A stretch of DNA of 28,966 nt, taken from positions 1 to 28,966 of the IMG/VR virus record IMGVR_UViG_3300029908_000112; one strand, written 5' to 3'. Below, in pieces: positions 20,127 to 26,153 of this stretch. Both the position numbers and the translations under genes were made by a program. The notes below the pieces were generated by a model that was not told where the DNA came from, made no database searches, and was given only the letters and a program-made list of their open reading frames with translations. Within the stretch, counting starts at the first letter, position 1. Each line of letters begins with the position of its first letter. The DNA comes from a virus.

Positions 20127-20188
20127 AGGGAAGTGCTGGAGCCTTCGAAAAGTTGCCAGACGAGCCGGTTCAATTCCGGGCTTCCCGG
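20127..20188 (+). ncRNA. tRNA-like element lacking a D arm
   Basis: Acceptor-like AGGGAAG (20127-20133) pairs with CTTCCCG, a T-arm-like CCGG-TTCAATT-CCGG has the TTCAANT loop, and a single central arm CTGG…CCAG holds CTT-CGAA-AAG. There is no D arm, and the end reads GGTCC, not CCA. At 62 nt it looks like a decayed or minimal tRNA-like structure. Confidence 0.35.
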
Positions 20189-20194
20189 TCCTTT

Positions 20195-20242
20195 AATGTG
20201 TGGATTTTGGTCCTGTTTGTAGACACATTTTAGAAAAACAGG
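20195..20242 (+). ncRNA. H-type pseudoknot A in the leader of the PEP-CTERM gene
   Basis: Stem 1 AATGTGT (20195-20201) with ACACATT (20223-20229); stem 2 CCTGTTT (20212-20218, in the loop) with AAACAGG (20236-20242). Both are perfect 7-bp stems and interleave, a pseudoknot by definition. Loops are 10, 4 and 6 nt. Confidence 0.6.
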
Positions 20243-20246
20243 CTAG

Positions 20247-20285
20247 ACGGATGTGGTGTTCCGTTGTCACAAACTTAAACACCAC
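20247..20285 (+). ncRNA. H-type pseudoknot B in the leader of the PEP-CTERM gene
   Basis: Stem 1 ACGGA (20247-20251) with TCCGT (20260-20264); stem 2 GTGGTGT (20253-20259) with ACACCAC (20279-20285). Loop 1 is one nt, loop 2 is zero, loop 3 is 14 nt and A-rich, the classic geometry of compact H-type pseudoknots. It ends 34 nt before the start codon. Confidence 0.65.
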
Positions 20286-20318
20286 AATTACTTAACACAA
20301 CAAAAGAGGTAAAATATT

Positions 20319-20882
20319 ATGAATAATCTAGTGAAAATTGTACTTGCCTCCACCATCATTGGGACTTCAATGATCACAGGTGCATATGCTACCGAACAAC
20401 TTAAGGAAGTTAATTTCAAGTTCCAGTCATTTACTGATAATGTAAATGTTATTGGCCAGTTTGGTGTTAAACCTGATGGTGAAATTGTTAAGATCAATGG
20501 TACTGTGAATAATACTGTTTTTGGTAAACAGGTTATCAGTGGACTTGTTTCAAATAGTAATTTTCCGGGGATTAGTTATAGTCCTGATGGATTGTTTTAT
20601 TATAACAATCTATTGACTACTTCAACAAATCCACAGATGGATTTGGGTGGTGTTTTGTTCACTACCAAGGGTGATGTTTCTGGTTATTGGAATCTTTGGG
20701 GAACTGGTCCGAACACTTATGAATTGTATGCTTCCAGTAATGGTGGTTATCCTGTTCAGGAAATGGGTTCACTTACAACTGGTGTTCCTGAACTTTCGTC
20801 ATGGATGATGATGCTAATTGGTTTTACCACACTAGGTTTTGTTGGTTATAAGAAGAAGATTTCTGTAACAGCAACTGCCTAA
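20319..20882 (+). CDS. Exported protein with PEP-CTERM-like sorting tail, 187 aa
   Basis: The N-terminus MNNLVKIVLASTIIGTSMI ending GAYATEQ is a Sec signal peptide (cleavage after AYA). The mature part is beta-rich, threonine/asparagine/glycine rich, and lacks enzyme motifs. The C-terminus (residues ~156-180) has the PEP-CTERM plan: VPELSSW, a membrane helix MMMLIGFTTLGFVG, and a YKKK basic end, very close to alphaproteobacterial PExxxW tails. In bacteria such tails are processed by exosortase and exported with exopolysaccharide. The gene follows two pseudoknots and has AAGAGG before ATG 20319. A phage PEP-CTERM protein may modify the host surface or be displayed there. Confidence 0.8.
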   Translation: MNNLVKIVLASTIIGTSMITGAYATEQLKEVNFKFQSFTDNVNVIGQFGVKPDGEIVKINGTVNNTVFGKQVISGLVSNSNFPGISYSPDGLFYYNNLLTTSTNPQMDLGGVLFTTKGDVSGYWNLWGTGPNTYELYASSNGGYPVQEMGSLTTGVPELSSWMMMLIGFTTLGFVGYKKKISVTATA

Positions 20883-20892
20883 ATAAACAACA

Positions 20893-20966
20893 AGGGTTGT
20901 AAGCTAACGGGAAACTGGCGCATTTGCAATGCGCATTTGAGGGTTCGATTCCCTCCAACTCCACCA
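20893..20966 (+). tRNA. tRNA-Ala (TGC), slightly degenerate D arm
   Basis: Anticodon arm GCGCA-TTTGCAA-TGCGC is perfect and reads TGC. T arm GAGGG-TTCGATT-CCCTC is perfect; the acceptor has six of seven pairs (A1-C72 mismatch); discriminator A, CCA encoded. The D arm is poor (only short AG/CT pairing around ACGGG). Confidence 0.8.
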
Positions 20967-21007
20967 ATTTAAATTATTTTACTACAACCAAACGATAGGA
21001 AAATGAA

Positions 21008-21409
21008 ATGCGAAATCTTAAACTTATTTCTACTGTTGCTGCTCTTTCTATTGCAGCTATGACTTCATGTATGGCTGATAATGTCAAAGTCAAGACTCGT
21101 CTGGACCACCTTTCAGGTACACCATATGTTGTTGTTATTAGCACTATTCCAAGTGAGATTACTTCGATTACTTGTGAAGAGTGGACGATGCTTGGTGTTG
21201 GTTCATGGAAGGGTCATAATGAATTTAGTATTCCAAGTGCTGGTAATGGTGTAGCTATCGCAATTCTTGATTCAACTGGTTTTAATGGTCATTGTAAAGA
21301 AGCCGGAACGATTCGTGCCCATACTGATGATGGTGACTTCGAAGGAGTTCTTGACCGTGGGGCTGGTAATTGGGATGCGTCAACCAAGCTAACTTTTAGT
21401 ACGAAGTAA
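21008..21409 (+). CDS. Exported hypothetical protein, 133 aa
   Basis: MRNLKLISTVAALSIAAMTSC is a signal peptide; cleavage is most likely after SCMA, since the cysteine lacks a good lipobox. The mature domain is beta-rich (TPYVVVISTIPSEITSITC, then a Gly/Ser-rich part with a CE and HCKEAG pair) and has three or four cysteines that could form disulfides outside the membrane. Starts at ATG 21008, RBS AGGAAAATGAA. It follows tRNA-Ala and belongs to the exported-protein group. Unknown function. Confidence 0.7.
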   Translation: MRNLKLISTVAALSIAAMTSCMADNVKVKTRLDHLSGTPYVVVISTIPSEITSITCEEWTMLGVGSWKGHNEFSIPSAGNGVAIAILDSTGFNGHCKEAGTIRAHTDDGDFEGVLDRGAGNWDASTKLTFSTK

Positions 21410-21413
21410 ATAA

Positions 21414-21563
21414 ATGGATTTTTTAAAGAAAAACGTAAAGTGGTTTCTATTAGCTTCGGCAGTATTAACCGCATCACAGATGACTCCGGGATTTGTTACC
21501 TTAATTGTGATCATTCTTAATGGTGTACTCTTAGGTTTGGTCTACAAGGTTTTATCTGATTAA
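21414..21563 (+). CDS. Small membrane protein, 49 aa
   Basis: ATG 21414 starts two bases after the previous stop. Hydrophobic stretches at residues ~10-20 (WFLLASAVLTA) and ~27-43 (FVTLIVIILNGVLLGLV) indicate two membrane segments, with a basic N-terminus. A strong terminator follows six bases later. A small holin-like or accessory membrane protein is possible, but nothing diagnostic is visible. Confidence 0.65.
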   Translation: MDFLKKNVKWFLLASAVLTASQMTPGFVTLIVIILNGVLLGLVYKVLSD

Positions 21564-21568
21564 CAATT

Positions 21569-21595
21569 AAAATGGACTCAAAAAGAGTCCATTTT
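21569..21595 (+). terminator. Intrinsic terminator
   Basis: A perfect 11-bp stem AAAATGGACTC/GAGTCCATTTT with an A5 loop and TTTT at the 3' side. Ends the exported/membrane gene group. Confidence 0.9.
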
Positions 21596-21669
21596 ATATC
21601 ACAGGATTGTCCGTATCTCGATGGGGTAAGAGGAATGGTCACTCCCTTTAACAAGGAGTTTAATAAGTA

Positions 21670-22152
21670 ATGATAAAGACACTATTAGTCACTGGAATGT
21701 TGTTGTCAACAACACCTGCTTTTGCTGGTTCATTTTGGGAAAAGTTTTTAGGTATTGACCAATCACAATCTGAAAATGTAAAGGCAATGAATAAATTTGC
21801 TCGTATTATTAAAGGAAATAATGATCTGGTAGCACAAGTTGCTCATAAGCATGGAATGAATCCAGCAGTTGTTCATGCAATTGTTAAGATGGAAAGTAGT
21901 GGAAGGTGTGGTGCCGATAACGGGATTGCCCATGGTATTATGCAAGTTAAAACAGCTACAGCAAGATCAGTTGGTGTTTATGGTAATCTTCATGATTGCC
22001 GAACTGGCCTAGAAGCAGGTGTTCGATATCTAAAGAAAGCCATTGCCATGCACGGTAATACATGTGCAGCATATTCTTCATATAATATGGGTATCGGTTC
22101 AAGTAAGTGTACTGCTTATGGCCGAAAAGTTATGTATCTAGCTAGACTGTAA
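21670..22152 (+). CDS. Exported SLT-family lytic transglycos­ylase, 160 aa
   Basis: MIKTLLVTGMLLSTTPAFA is a signal peptide (cut after AFA). The catalytic domain shows MESSGRCG with catalytic Glu75, then AHGIMQVKTATARSVG, YLKKAIAMHG and AAYSSYNMG, the standard SLT layout (E-S-x-x, GLMQ-like, AY-NxG). Two cysteine pairs could form disulfides in the periplasm. It cleaves the glycan strand of peptidoglycan. Expression starts downstream of a terminator with AAGGAG 12 nt ahead of ATG 21670, without an obvious promoter. It may help lysis, or local wall opening, from the outside of the inner membrane. Confidence 0.88.
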   Translation: MIKTLLVTGMLLSTTPAFAGSFWEKFLGIDQSQSENVKAMNKFARIIKGNNDLVAQVAHKHGMNPAVVHAIVKMESSGRCGADNGIAHGIMQVKTATARSVGVYGNLHDCRTGLEAGVRYLKKAIAMHGNTCAAYSSYNMGIGSSKCTAYGRKVMYLARL

Positions 22153-22176
22153 TATAAAAAGAAGAAATAATATATC

Positions 22177-22205
22177 TTGACTCTTATTTAGAATTCCCCT
22201 ATAAT
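22177..22205 (+). promoter_or_regulatory. Strong sigma70-like promoter (TTGACT-17-TATAAT)
   Basis: -35 TTGACT (22177-22182), 17-nt spacer, perfect -10 TATAAT (22200-22205). The predicted start leaves a leader of only about 17 nt before the TTG start of the next gene. Confidence 0.8.
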
Positions 22206-22228
22206 TTGAAATATAAGGAGTCAGGATA

Positions 22229-22465
22229 TTGCGAACAATTTACACAGCCAACGTTGAGATCAAACACAAGTCACTGACTACCATAAGAACCTTCTACTTC
22301 GATAGTCAACAGGAACGTAATTTGTTTCTCAATACTGCCCAAGGGATGAGCATCAAACTGATAGCGATCAGTTTACAATATGTCTGTGATGCCAATGAGG
22401 CGTTACAGGAGCTTGCCAAAGAAATTGAGGCACCGCTACAAACGCAGTGTTTCGCAGTAAGATAA
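22229..22465 (+). CDS. Hypothetical protein, 78 aa, TTG start
   Basis: TTG 22229 has AAGGAGTC nine bases upstream and a strong promoter close by. A beta strand (YTANVEIKHKSLTTIRTFYF) followed by helices (QERNLFLNTAQG then NEALQELAKEIEAPL) gives a small alpha/beta protein. The reading frame continues after the TAA for 40 more sense codons (see 22487). No family recognised. Confidence 0.68.
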   Translation: MRTIYTANVEIKHKSLTTIRTFYFDSQQERNLFLNTAQGMSIKLIAISLQYVCDANEALQELAKEIEAPLQTQCFAVR

Positions 22466-22486
22466 AGTTTCAGGGCTGCCGTAAGA

Positions 22487-22588
22487 ATGCGGGGTAAAAA
22501 GCGTCTGGTTGAAGTGCATGAGGCACATAAGACCGAAGCGGTTCGTACGAAGGAAGTTGCTACAAAGATTAGTAATCTACTTTCATAA
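22487..22588 (+). CDS. Small basic protein, 33 aa, in frame behind a stop
   Basis: The frame of the previous gene continues after its TAA (22463-22465) without a break to TAA 22586-22588. ATG 22487 would give MRGKKRLVEVHEAHKTEAVR and a short tail ending ISNLLS, a basic helix. It has no clear ribosome site, so it may be a separate peptide or a readthrough extension. Located just before tRNA-Ser. Confidence 0.4.
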   Translation: MRGKKRLVEVHEAHKTEAVRTKEVATKISNLLS

Positions 22589-22597
22589 ATAAACAAC

Positions 22598-22689
22598 GGA
22601 AGATTGGCTGAGTCTGGCTTAAAGCACCCGCCTTGAAAGCGGGCGAGCCTGAAAGGGTTCCGTGGGTTCGAATCCTACATCTTCCGCCA
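22598..22689 (+). tRNA. tRNA-Ser (TGA)
   Basis: A 92-nt class II tRNA: acceptor GGAAGAT/ATCTTCC, anticodon stem CCCGC/GCGGG with loop CTTGAAA (TGA), a long variable arm with GAGCC/GGTTC, T arm with TTCGAAT, discriminator G and CCA. Confidence 0.95.
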
Positions 22690-22707
22690 TTTAATAATGA
22701 GGGTATG

Positions 22708-22914
22708 ATGAATGAACAGGAAGCTAAAGCATACTTAGATAATTGTGAAAAGGCTAAGATAGCTAATTCACTAACAGATAGTAAAGAGTTACGAAAGAAA
22801 TATGACGCTTTACCTGAGTCACAAAAGAAAGATATTAATATCTATGACATTCTAATGGAATGTATTGGTGAGGAACTAGAATACCAGAAGTTTCTAAAGA
22901 CTAAAGGTCCATGA
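22708..22914 (+). CDS. Hypothetical helical protein, 68 aa, overlapping tRNA-Val
   Basis: I start at ATG 22708 (GAGG five bases upstream); an ATG at 22705 is equally possible. The product is charged and all-helical: NEQEAKAYLDNCEKAKIANS, then KELRKKYDALPESQKK and IYDILMECIGEELEYQKFLK. Its last three codons, up to the stop, form the first 9 nt of tRNA-Val. It may act as a small coiled-coil adaptor; nothing more can be said. Placed between two tRNAs, so transcribed with them. Confidence 0.65.
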   Translation: MNEQEAKAYLDNCEKAKIANSLTDSKELRKKYDALPESQKKDINIYDILMECIGEELEYQKFLKTKGP

Positions 22915-22981
22915 GCCAGATGGGAAGGCGGAAGGTCTACACCCTTCCATTGACGCGGTTCGATTCCGTGGTGGATCACCA
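22906..22981 (+). tRNA. tRNA-Val (TAC) with C33
   Basis: 76 nt: acceptor GGTCCAT/GTGGATC with G-U pairs, D stem GCC/GGC, anticodon stem GAAGG/CCTTC, loop TCTACAC, T arm CGCGG-TTCGATT-CCGTG, discriminator A, CCA. The loop puts C, not U, at position 33 (22937). Its 5' end overlaps the preceding gene by 9 nt. Confidence 0.88.
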
Positions 22982-22993
22982 ATTTCATGATAA

Positions 22994-23086
22994 CTGGATT
23001 TATCGAGACATGTTGTACGGTTCAGGGCAACTCCCTTGTAGTAGAGTTGAAAGATACTCGAATGAGTAAGATAGACGTAAATCCGG
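22994..23086 (+). ncRNA. Structured RNA / leader closed by a 9-bp stem
   Basis: CTGGATTTA (22994-23002) pairs with TAAATCCGG (23078-23086) with one G-U. Inside, CAACT/AGTTG (23028-23049) and ACTC/GAGT (23056-23067) form two branches. It lies between tRNA-Val and the 121-aa gene and could be a leader element of that gene or a separate RNA. Confidence 0.45.
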
Positions 23087-23108
23087 TCGCGCGTTTTGAG
23101 GAGTGAAT

Positions 23109-23474
23109 ATGAATAATAATTTTGCAAATGGTTTTCTATGTTTTAATATTATCGTGGCATTGATTTTTATTCTGGTTGGAATTGCTCATGCTGAAAGTAA
23201 CCAACCATCAGTGATTACCAATCCAGATTTTCATCGAACAGGTAATCTTGCTCCCGGTCCTCAAAATAACCCACATGCATATGATTATCTAAATCATCCA
23301 TTTCATATTCCAGTTACACTTTGTATGAGTGATGAATGTGCTGTTGAAATGGTTGAATCAAAAAATCTGAGCATAACTGAGTGCAATGCTCACGCCACAC
23401 AGGTTGTTGGTCAATATGTTTTGAAATGGTCTTATGATAGATATTTAAACATTCAAGGATGTGTCAGGGGATAA
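23109..23474 (+). CDS. Exported/membrane-anchored hypothetical protein, 121 aa
   Basis: ATG 23109 has GAGGAG five bases upstream. The N-terminus MNNNFANGFLCFNIIVALIFILVGIAHA is a signal peptide or anchor (cut after AHA). The mature part is polar, histidine-rich (PHAYDYLNHPFHIPV) and has two cysteine pairs (C-x-x-x-C near TLCMSDECA and a later TECNAHAT...GCVRG), suggesting disulfide bonds in the periplasm. It overlaps the end of the next frame but not its start. Unknown function. Confidence 0.68.
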   Translation: MNNNFANGFLCFNIIVALIFILVGIAHAESNQPSVITNPDFHRTGNLAPGPQNNPHAYDYLNHPFHIPVTLCMSDECAVEMVESKNLSITECNAHATQVVGQYVLKWSYDRYLNIQGCVRG

Positions 23475-23479
23475 AAATC

Positions 23480-23704
23480 ATGAATATGAATGTAGAAGTT
23501 CATTTACTTTTTGGTATTATTTTAATCACAGCTATTTTATTTTTGTCAGGTTGTGTTGAGACACGAGTAGATTTTATTAAGAAAAATGGTGAAGTCTTGT
23601 GTGTTCTTCCTCCTAATGGTATATGGAAGCAAGGATCATTTGTTGGCACCAATACAGTAGAAGCATGCCTGTATGTTGGTGGTATCCCACGTAATACTAA
23701 GTAG
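23480..23704 (+). CDS. Probable lipoprotein, 74 aa
   Basis: The N-terminus ends in LFLSGC, a good lipobox (L-S-G-C), so the cysteine should be lipidated. ATG 23480 has AGGGG nine bases upstream. The mature part is short with one further cysteine pair (VLC...EAC). It may be a spanin-like or superinfection-related outer-membrane lipoprotein, since small phage lipoproteins often are, but no motif proves it. Confidence 0.62.
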   Translation: MNMNVEVHLLFGIILITAILFLSGCVETRVDFIKKNGEVLCVLPPNGIWKQGSFVGTNTVEACLYVGGIPRNTK

Positions 23705-23715
23705 GAAATTAAATT

Positions 23716-24087
23716 ATGAAAGTTTTAGTGTGCGGTGGTCGTGAATATATGGATGAATCTTTTGTCTATAAAACATTAGATGAAATTCATAAGAAAACAC
23801 CAATTACCCTTATTATTGAAGGTGGTGCCCGTGGTGTAGATAGTTATGCTCAAAACTGGTGGGAATGTAGTAATATTGATGATATTAGTCTTAAAACTTA
23901 TCCAGCAGATTGGAAGAAATATGGTATGGGGGCTGGCCCAATTCGTAACAAGCAGATGTTGGATGAAGGTAAGCCAGATCTAGTTGTAGCATTTCCTGGT
24001 GGAGTTGGAACAGCAGATATGGTTCGACGTGCTAAATGGGAAAATGTTCCTGTAATTCAACCAGTAAGGGGTATGTTTGATGACTAA
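23716..24087 (+). CDS. SLOG/DUF2493 (YspA-like) protein, 123 aa
   Basis: The pattern MKVLVCGGREYMDESFV, then IIEGGARGVDSYAQNW, YPADWKKYGMGAGPIRN and LVVAFPGGVGTADM is the DUF2493/YspA SLOG signature: a Rossmann-type nucleotide-binding fold whose GGARGVD and PGGxGTADM loops bind a nucleotide-derived ligand. Length is standard. In bacteria SLOG domains sense or process NAD-derived signals, and several are tied to defence or counter-defence. Cytoplasmic, no signal. It overlaps the next membrane gene by 8 nt. Confidence 0.85.
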   Translation: MKVLVCGGREYMDESFVYKTLDEIHKKTPITLIIEGGARGVDSYAQNWWECSNIDDISLKTYPADWKKYGMGAGPIRNKQMLDEGKPDLVVAFPGGVGTADMVRRAKWENVPVIQPVRGMFDD

Positions 24088-24328
24088 GTGGATTAAAAAT
24101 TATTTAAATTATATTCTCTGTTGTAATGATAGTTTTTTGGGGACTTTTACGAATGTAGCTGCGGTTGGTAGTTTAATGCTGCTCGCTCTGTTTGCATTTG
24201 CTATGACATTATTTCTAATAATGACATATCTATCATCTCAATTCTTATTATTAATTTGTTTTGGTTTAGTTGTAGGTTCTATATGTTATACAATTGTAAA
24301 ATTTAATGGATCTAATAAAAATGATTGA
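24080..24328 (+). CDS. Two-helix membrane protein, 82 aa
   Basis: ATG 24080 overlaps the end of the SLOG gene. Two membrane segments are clear: AAVGSLMLLALFAFAMTLFLIM and QFLLLICFGLVVGSICY (about residues 28-68), with a basic and aromatic N-terminus and a short polar C-terminus. Coupled with the SemiSWEET gene by an 8-nt overlap. Possibly a partner of the transporter or of the SLOG protein; this is inferred only from position. Confidence 0.65.
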   Translation: MTKWIKNYLNYILCCNDSFLGTFTNVAAVGSLMLLALFAFAMTLFLIMTYLSSQFLLLICFGLVVGSICYTIVKFNGSNKND

Positions 24329-24569
24329 TGTACTTGGTTTCCTTGCTGGTTTGTTGATGTTTATAGGTATTATTCCACAAGTATATCAAGTTGTTAAAAC
24401 ACACAACACACATGCATTGAATCTATCAACACAAGTAATTTATCTCTTGGCTGGTTTTATGTGGATATGGTTTGCTATTTTAGTTGGATCGTGGACAGCA
24501 GCAGCATTCAACATTTTGACTACGATATTATCATTTGTTATTATATATTATAAATTAAAATTTAAATAA
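24321..24569 (+). CDS. SemiSWEET-like PQ-loop sugar transporter, 82 aa
   Basis: Three membrane helices are visible (residues ~2-18, ~38-57, ~60-78). The PQ-loop signature sits right after the first: IGIIPQVYQVVKTHNTHALN with Pro19-Gln20. This matches bacterial SemiSWEET proteins (about 85-95 aa), which dimerise to form a channel-like transporter for sugars such as sucrose or glucose. I start at ATG 24321; an ATG five codons upstream (24306) is also possible. Overlaps the end of the preceding membrane gene. Confidence 0.85.
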   Translation: MIDVLGFLAGLLMFIGIIPQVYQVVKTHNTHALNLSTQVIYLLAGFMWIWFAILVGSWTAAAFNILTTILSFVIIYYKLKFK

Positions 24570-24573
24570 TATG

Positions 24574-24601
24574 TTGACTTTTAAGGCTATTGGCGTATAA
24601 T
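24574..24601 (+). promoter_or_regulatory. Strong sigma70-like promoter (TTGACT-16-TATAAT)
   Basis: -35 TTGACT (24574-24579), 16-nt spacer starting TTTAAGG, perfect -10 TATAAT (24596-24601). It drives the 370-aa gene. Confidence 0.8.
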
Positions 24602-24631
24602 AAATCATGATGTTGAATTAGGAAACTGATT

Positions 24632-25744
24632 ATGAAAGTCACACTGCGAAAAATATCTCGCCACACGACAATGGCTGAGTATAAAACCAATGAGAAAGTC
24701 TTTGGTAAGGAGCCAGTGTTTAAGGAAGGCCATCTTCTGACGAATTCGGAATGGCAGGATTCCTTGACGTGGTATAATCGAGTCAAGGGAGCTAAAGAAG
24801 CTCGCCAGTATCTTAATGAATATTATGATTGTAATGAAGATGAAGATATGATCTGTCTCATCAAAACAATCACTGATGATTTTATTCCCACTACTGCTGC
24901 ATGGAACTCCCGCCTCATTTTGAATGGGTATAGTCTTCCTTCTGACCCCATTAAAAGCATCGACGAGCGAGTGAGTGATGCAGCAGCTTCCTCTTCCAAG
25001 ATGGCACCGAAGGAAACAACACAGAATGTTTTGTCCCTTCATGAACGGTTCGTAAATCGCCTAAACAATATCATTGGCGATATTGAAGTGATTATCGATA
25101 ATGAAGACTGGAACTTCAATCTGTATGATTATTTGCAGAGCAAGGAAATTCTTGTACAGTATTCAATAAAGATTGTGGAATATTATAAGCCGCTTCTTAA
25201 TGAATTAATGGAAGCGTATAATGGTACTGATCCCGATTTGAAAGAAGGTTATCGTCATCTTTGCCGTGCTGAACTTAAGAATCGGGTTAACTTTTTCAGA
25301 AAGTTTATCGCAGCAGGTGAAAGGCATATCCAACATAACAAGAAAGAACGTAAACCACGTACTTGTAAACCAGTTACACCTGAACGTTTGTTGAAAACTT
25401 TTCAATATCAGGTGGAAAACAAGGAATATGGTCTTAAATCTTGTGAACCGAAAAGACTTATTGGTGCACAAGAGGTATGGCTTTTTGATAGTAAATACAA
25501 TAAACTTACTGTCTTGAAAACAGCCGCGAAAATTGGTATGACGGTCAAGGGTACAACAATTCTTGGTTTTGATGAAAAACTTTCGATGGCTAAGAGAATC
25601 GGTAGGAATACCAAGTCTATCCTACAAATAGTTGTATCAGGCGGAAAAATTGATCTCCGTAAGGTTATGTCTGATATCAAAACAGATGGAATTTTGTTTC
25701 ATGGACGGTGTGGTGAATCCACAACCATCCTTAGAATCTTTTAA
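24632..25744 (+). CDS. Conserved hypothetical phage protein, 370 aa
   Basis: A long soluble protein under its own promoter (RBS AGGAAAC). The middle (residues ~130-210) is a helical stretch (LHERFVNRLNNIIGDIEVII… then LLNELMEAYN), followed by a lysine/arginine-rich linker (HNKKERKPRTCKPVTPERLL) and a C-terminal beta-rich domain (EVWLFDSKYNKLTVLKTAAK, then KGTTILGFDEKLSMAKRIGR). The order, basic linker between a helical domain and a beta domain, suggests a nucleic-acid or replication-linked protein, as in other large myoviruses, but I recognise no named family. Confidence 0.78.
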   Translation: MKVTLRKISRHTTMAEYKTNEKVFGKEPVFKEGHLLTNSEWQDSLTWYNRVKGAKEARQYLNEYYDCNEDEDMICLIKTITDDFIPTTAAWNSRLILNGYSLPSDPIKSIDERVSDAAASSSKMAPKETTQNVLSLHERFVNRLNNIIGDIEVIIDNEDWNFNLYDYLQSKEILVQYSIKIVEYYKPLLNELMEAYNGTDPDLKEGYRHLCRAELKNRVNFFRKFIAAGERHIQHNKKERKPRTCKPVTPERLLKTFQYQVENKEYGLKSCEPKRLIGAQEVWLFDSKYNKLTVLKTAAKIGMTVKGTTILGFDEKLSMAKRIGRNTKSILQIVVSGGKIDLRKVMSDIKTDGILFHGRCGESTTILRIF

Positions 25745-25757
25745 ATAGGAATAACAA

Positions 25758-26135
25758 ATGAATTTTAATCATATCTGTCTAAGTATGATTGTTGGTGGTG
25801 CTACTCTTTTTGGTTTATCATTTGTATTAGAGAATACAATGGCTAAACCTGTTGTAGCACCAGTGGTAAAGGAAATATGTGGTTCACCGGCAGAAATTCT
25901 GGCCTTTATTGCTGAAAAGGAATTGGTTCCACTTTATATTGGGCAACTAGATTCACCTGTAACAAATAATGATCAAGTCGAATTTTGGCTTGATGTCAAA
26001 AAGAATGTGATTGTTGTACTTACTCATAAGGATGTTCCAGAAGAAGAACTTAAAGAAGTTTGCTTCCTTGGTGCATCGCAAGTTGGTAAGTTTGATTTAG
26101 AATCGCTGAAAAAGATTATCGGGGAACGAGTATGA
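25758..26135 (+). CDS. Membrane-anchored or exported protein, 125 aa
   Basis: Residues ~6-25 (ICLSMIVGGATLFGLSFVLE) form a signal or anchor helix, then MAKPVVAP. The rest is a soluble alpha/beta domain (FIAEKELVPLYIGQLDSPVT, then NVIVVLTHKDVPEEELKEVC) with a Cys pair (C-G and VCF) that may form a disulfide if exported. RBS AGGAATAACAA precedes ATG 25758. Function unknown. Confidence 0.68.
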   Translation: MNFNHICLSMIVGGATLFGLSFVLENTMAKPVVAPVVKEICGSPAEILAFIAEKELVPLYIGQLDSPVTNNDQVEFWLDVKKNVIVVLTHKDVPEEELKEVCFLGASQVGKFDLESLKKIIGERV

Positions 26136-26153
26136 ATGTATCAAGAGTAGGTT

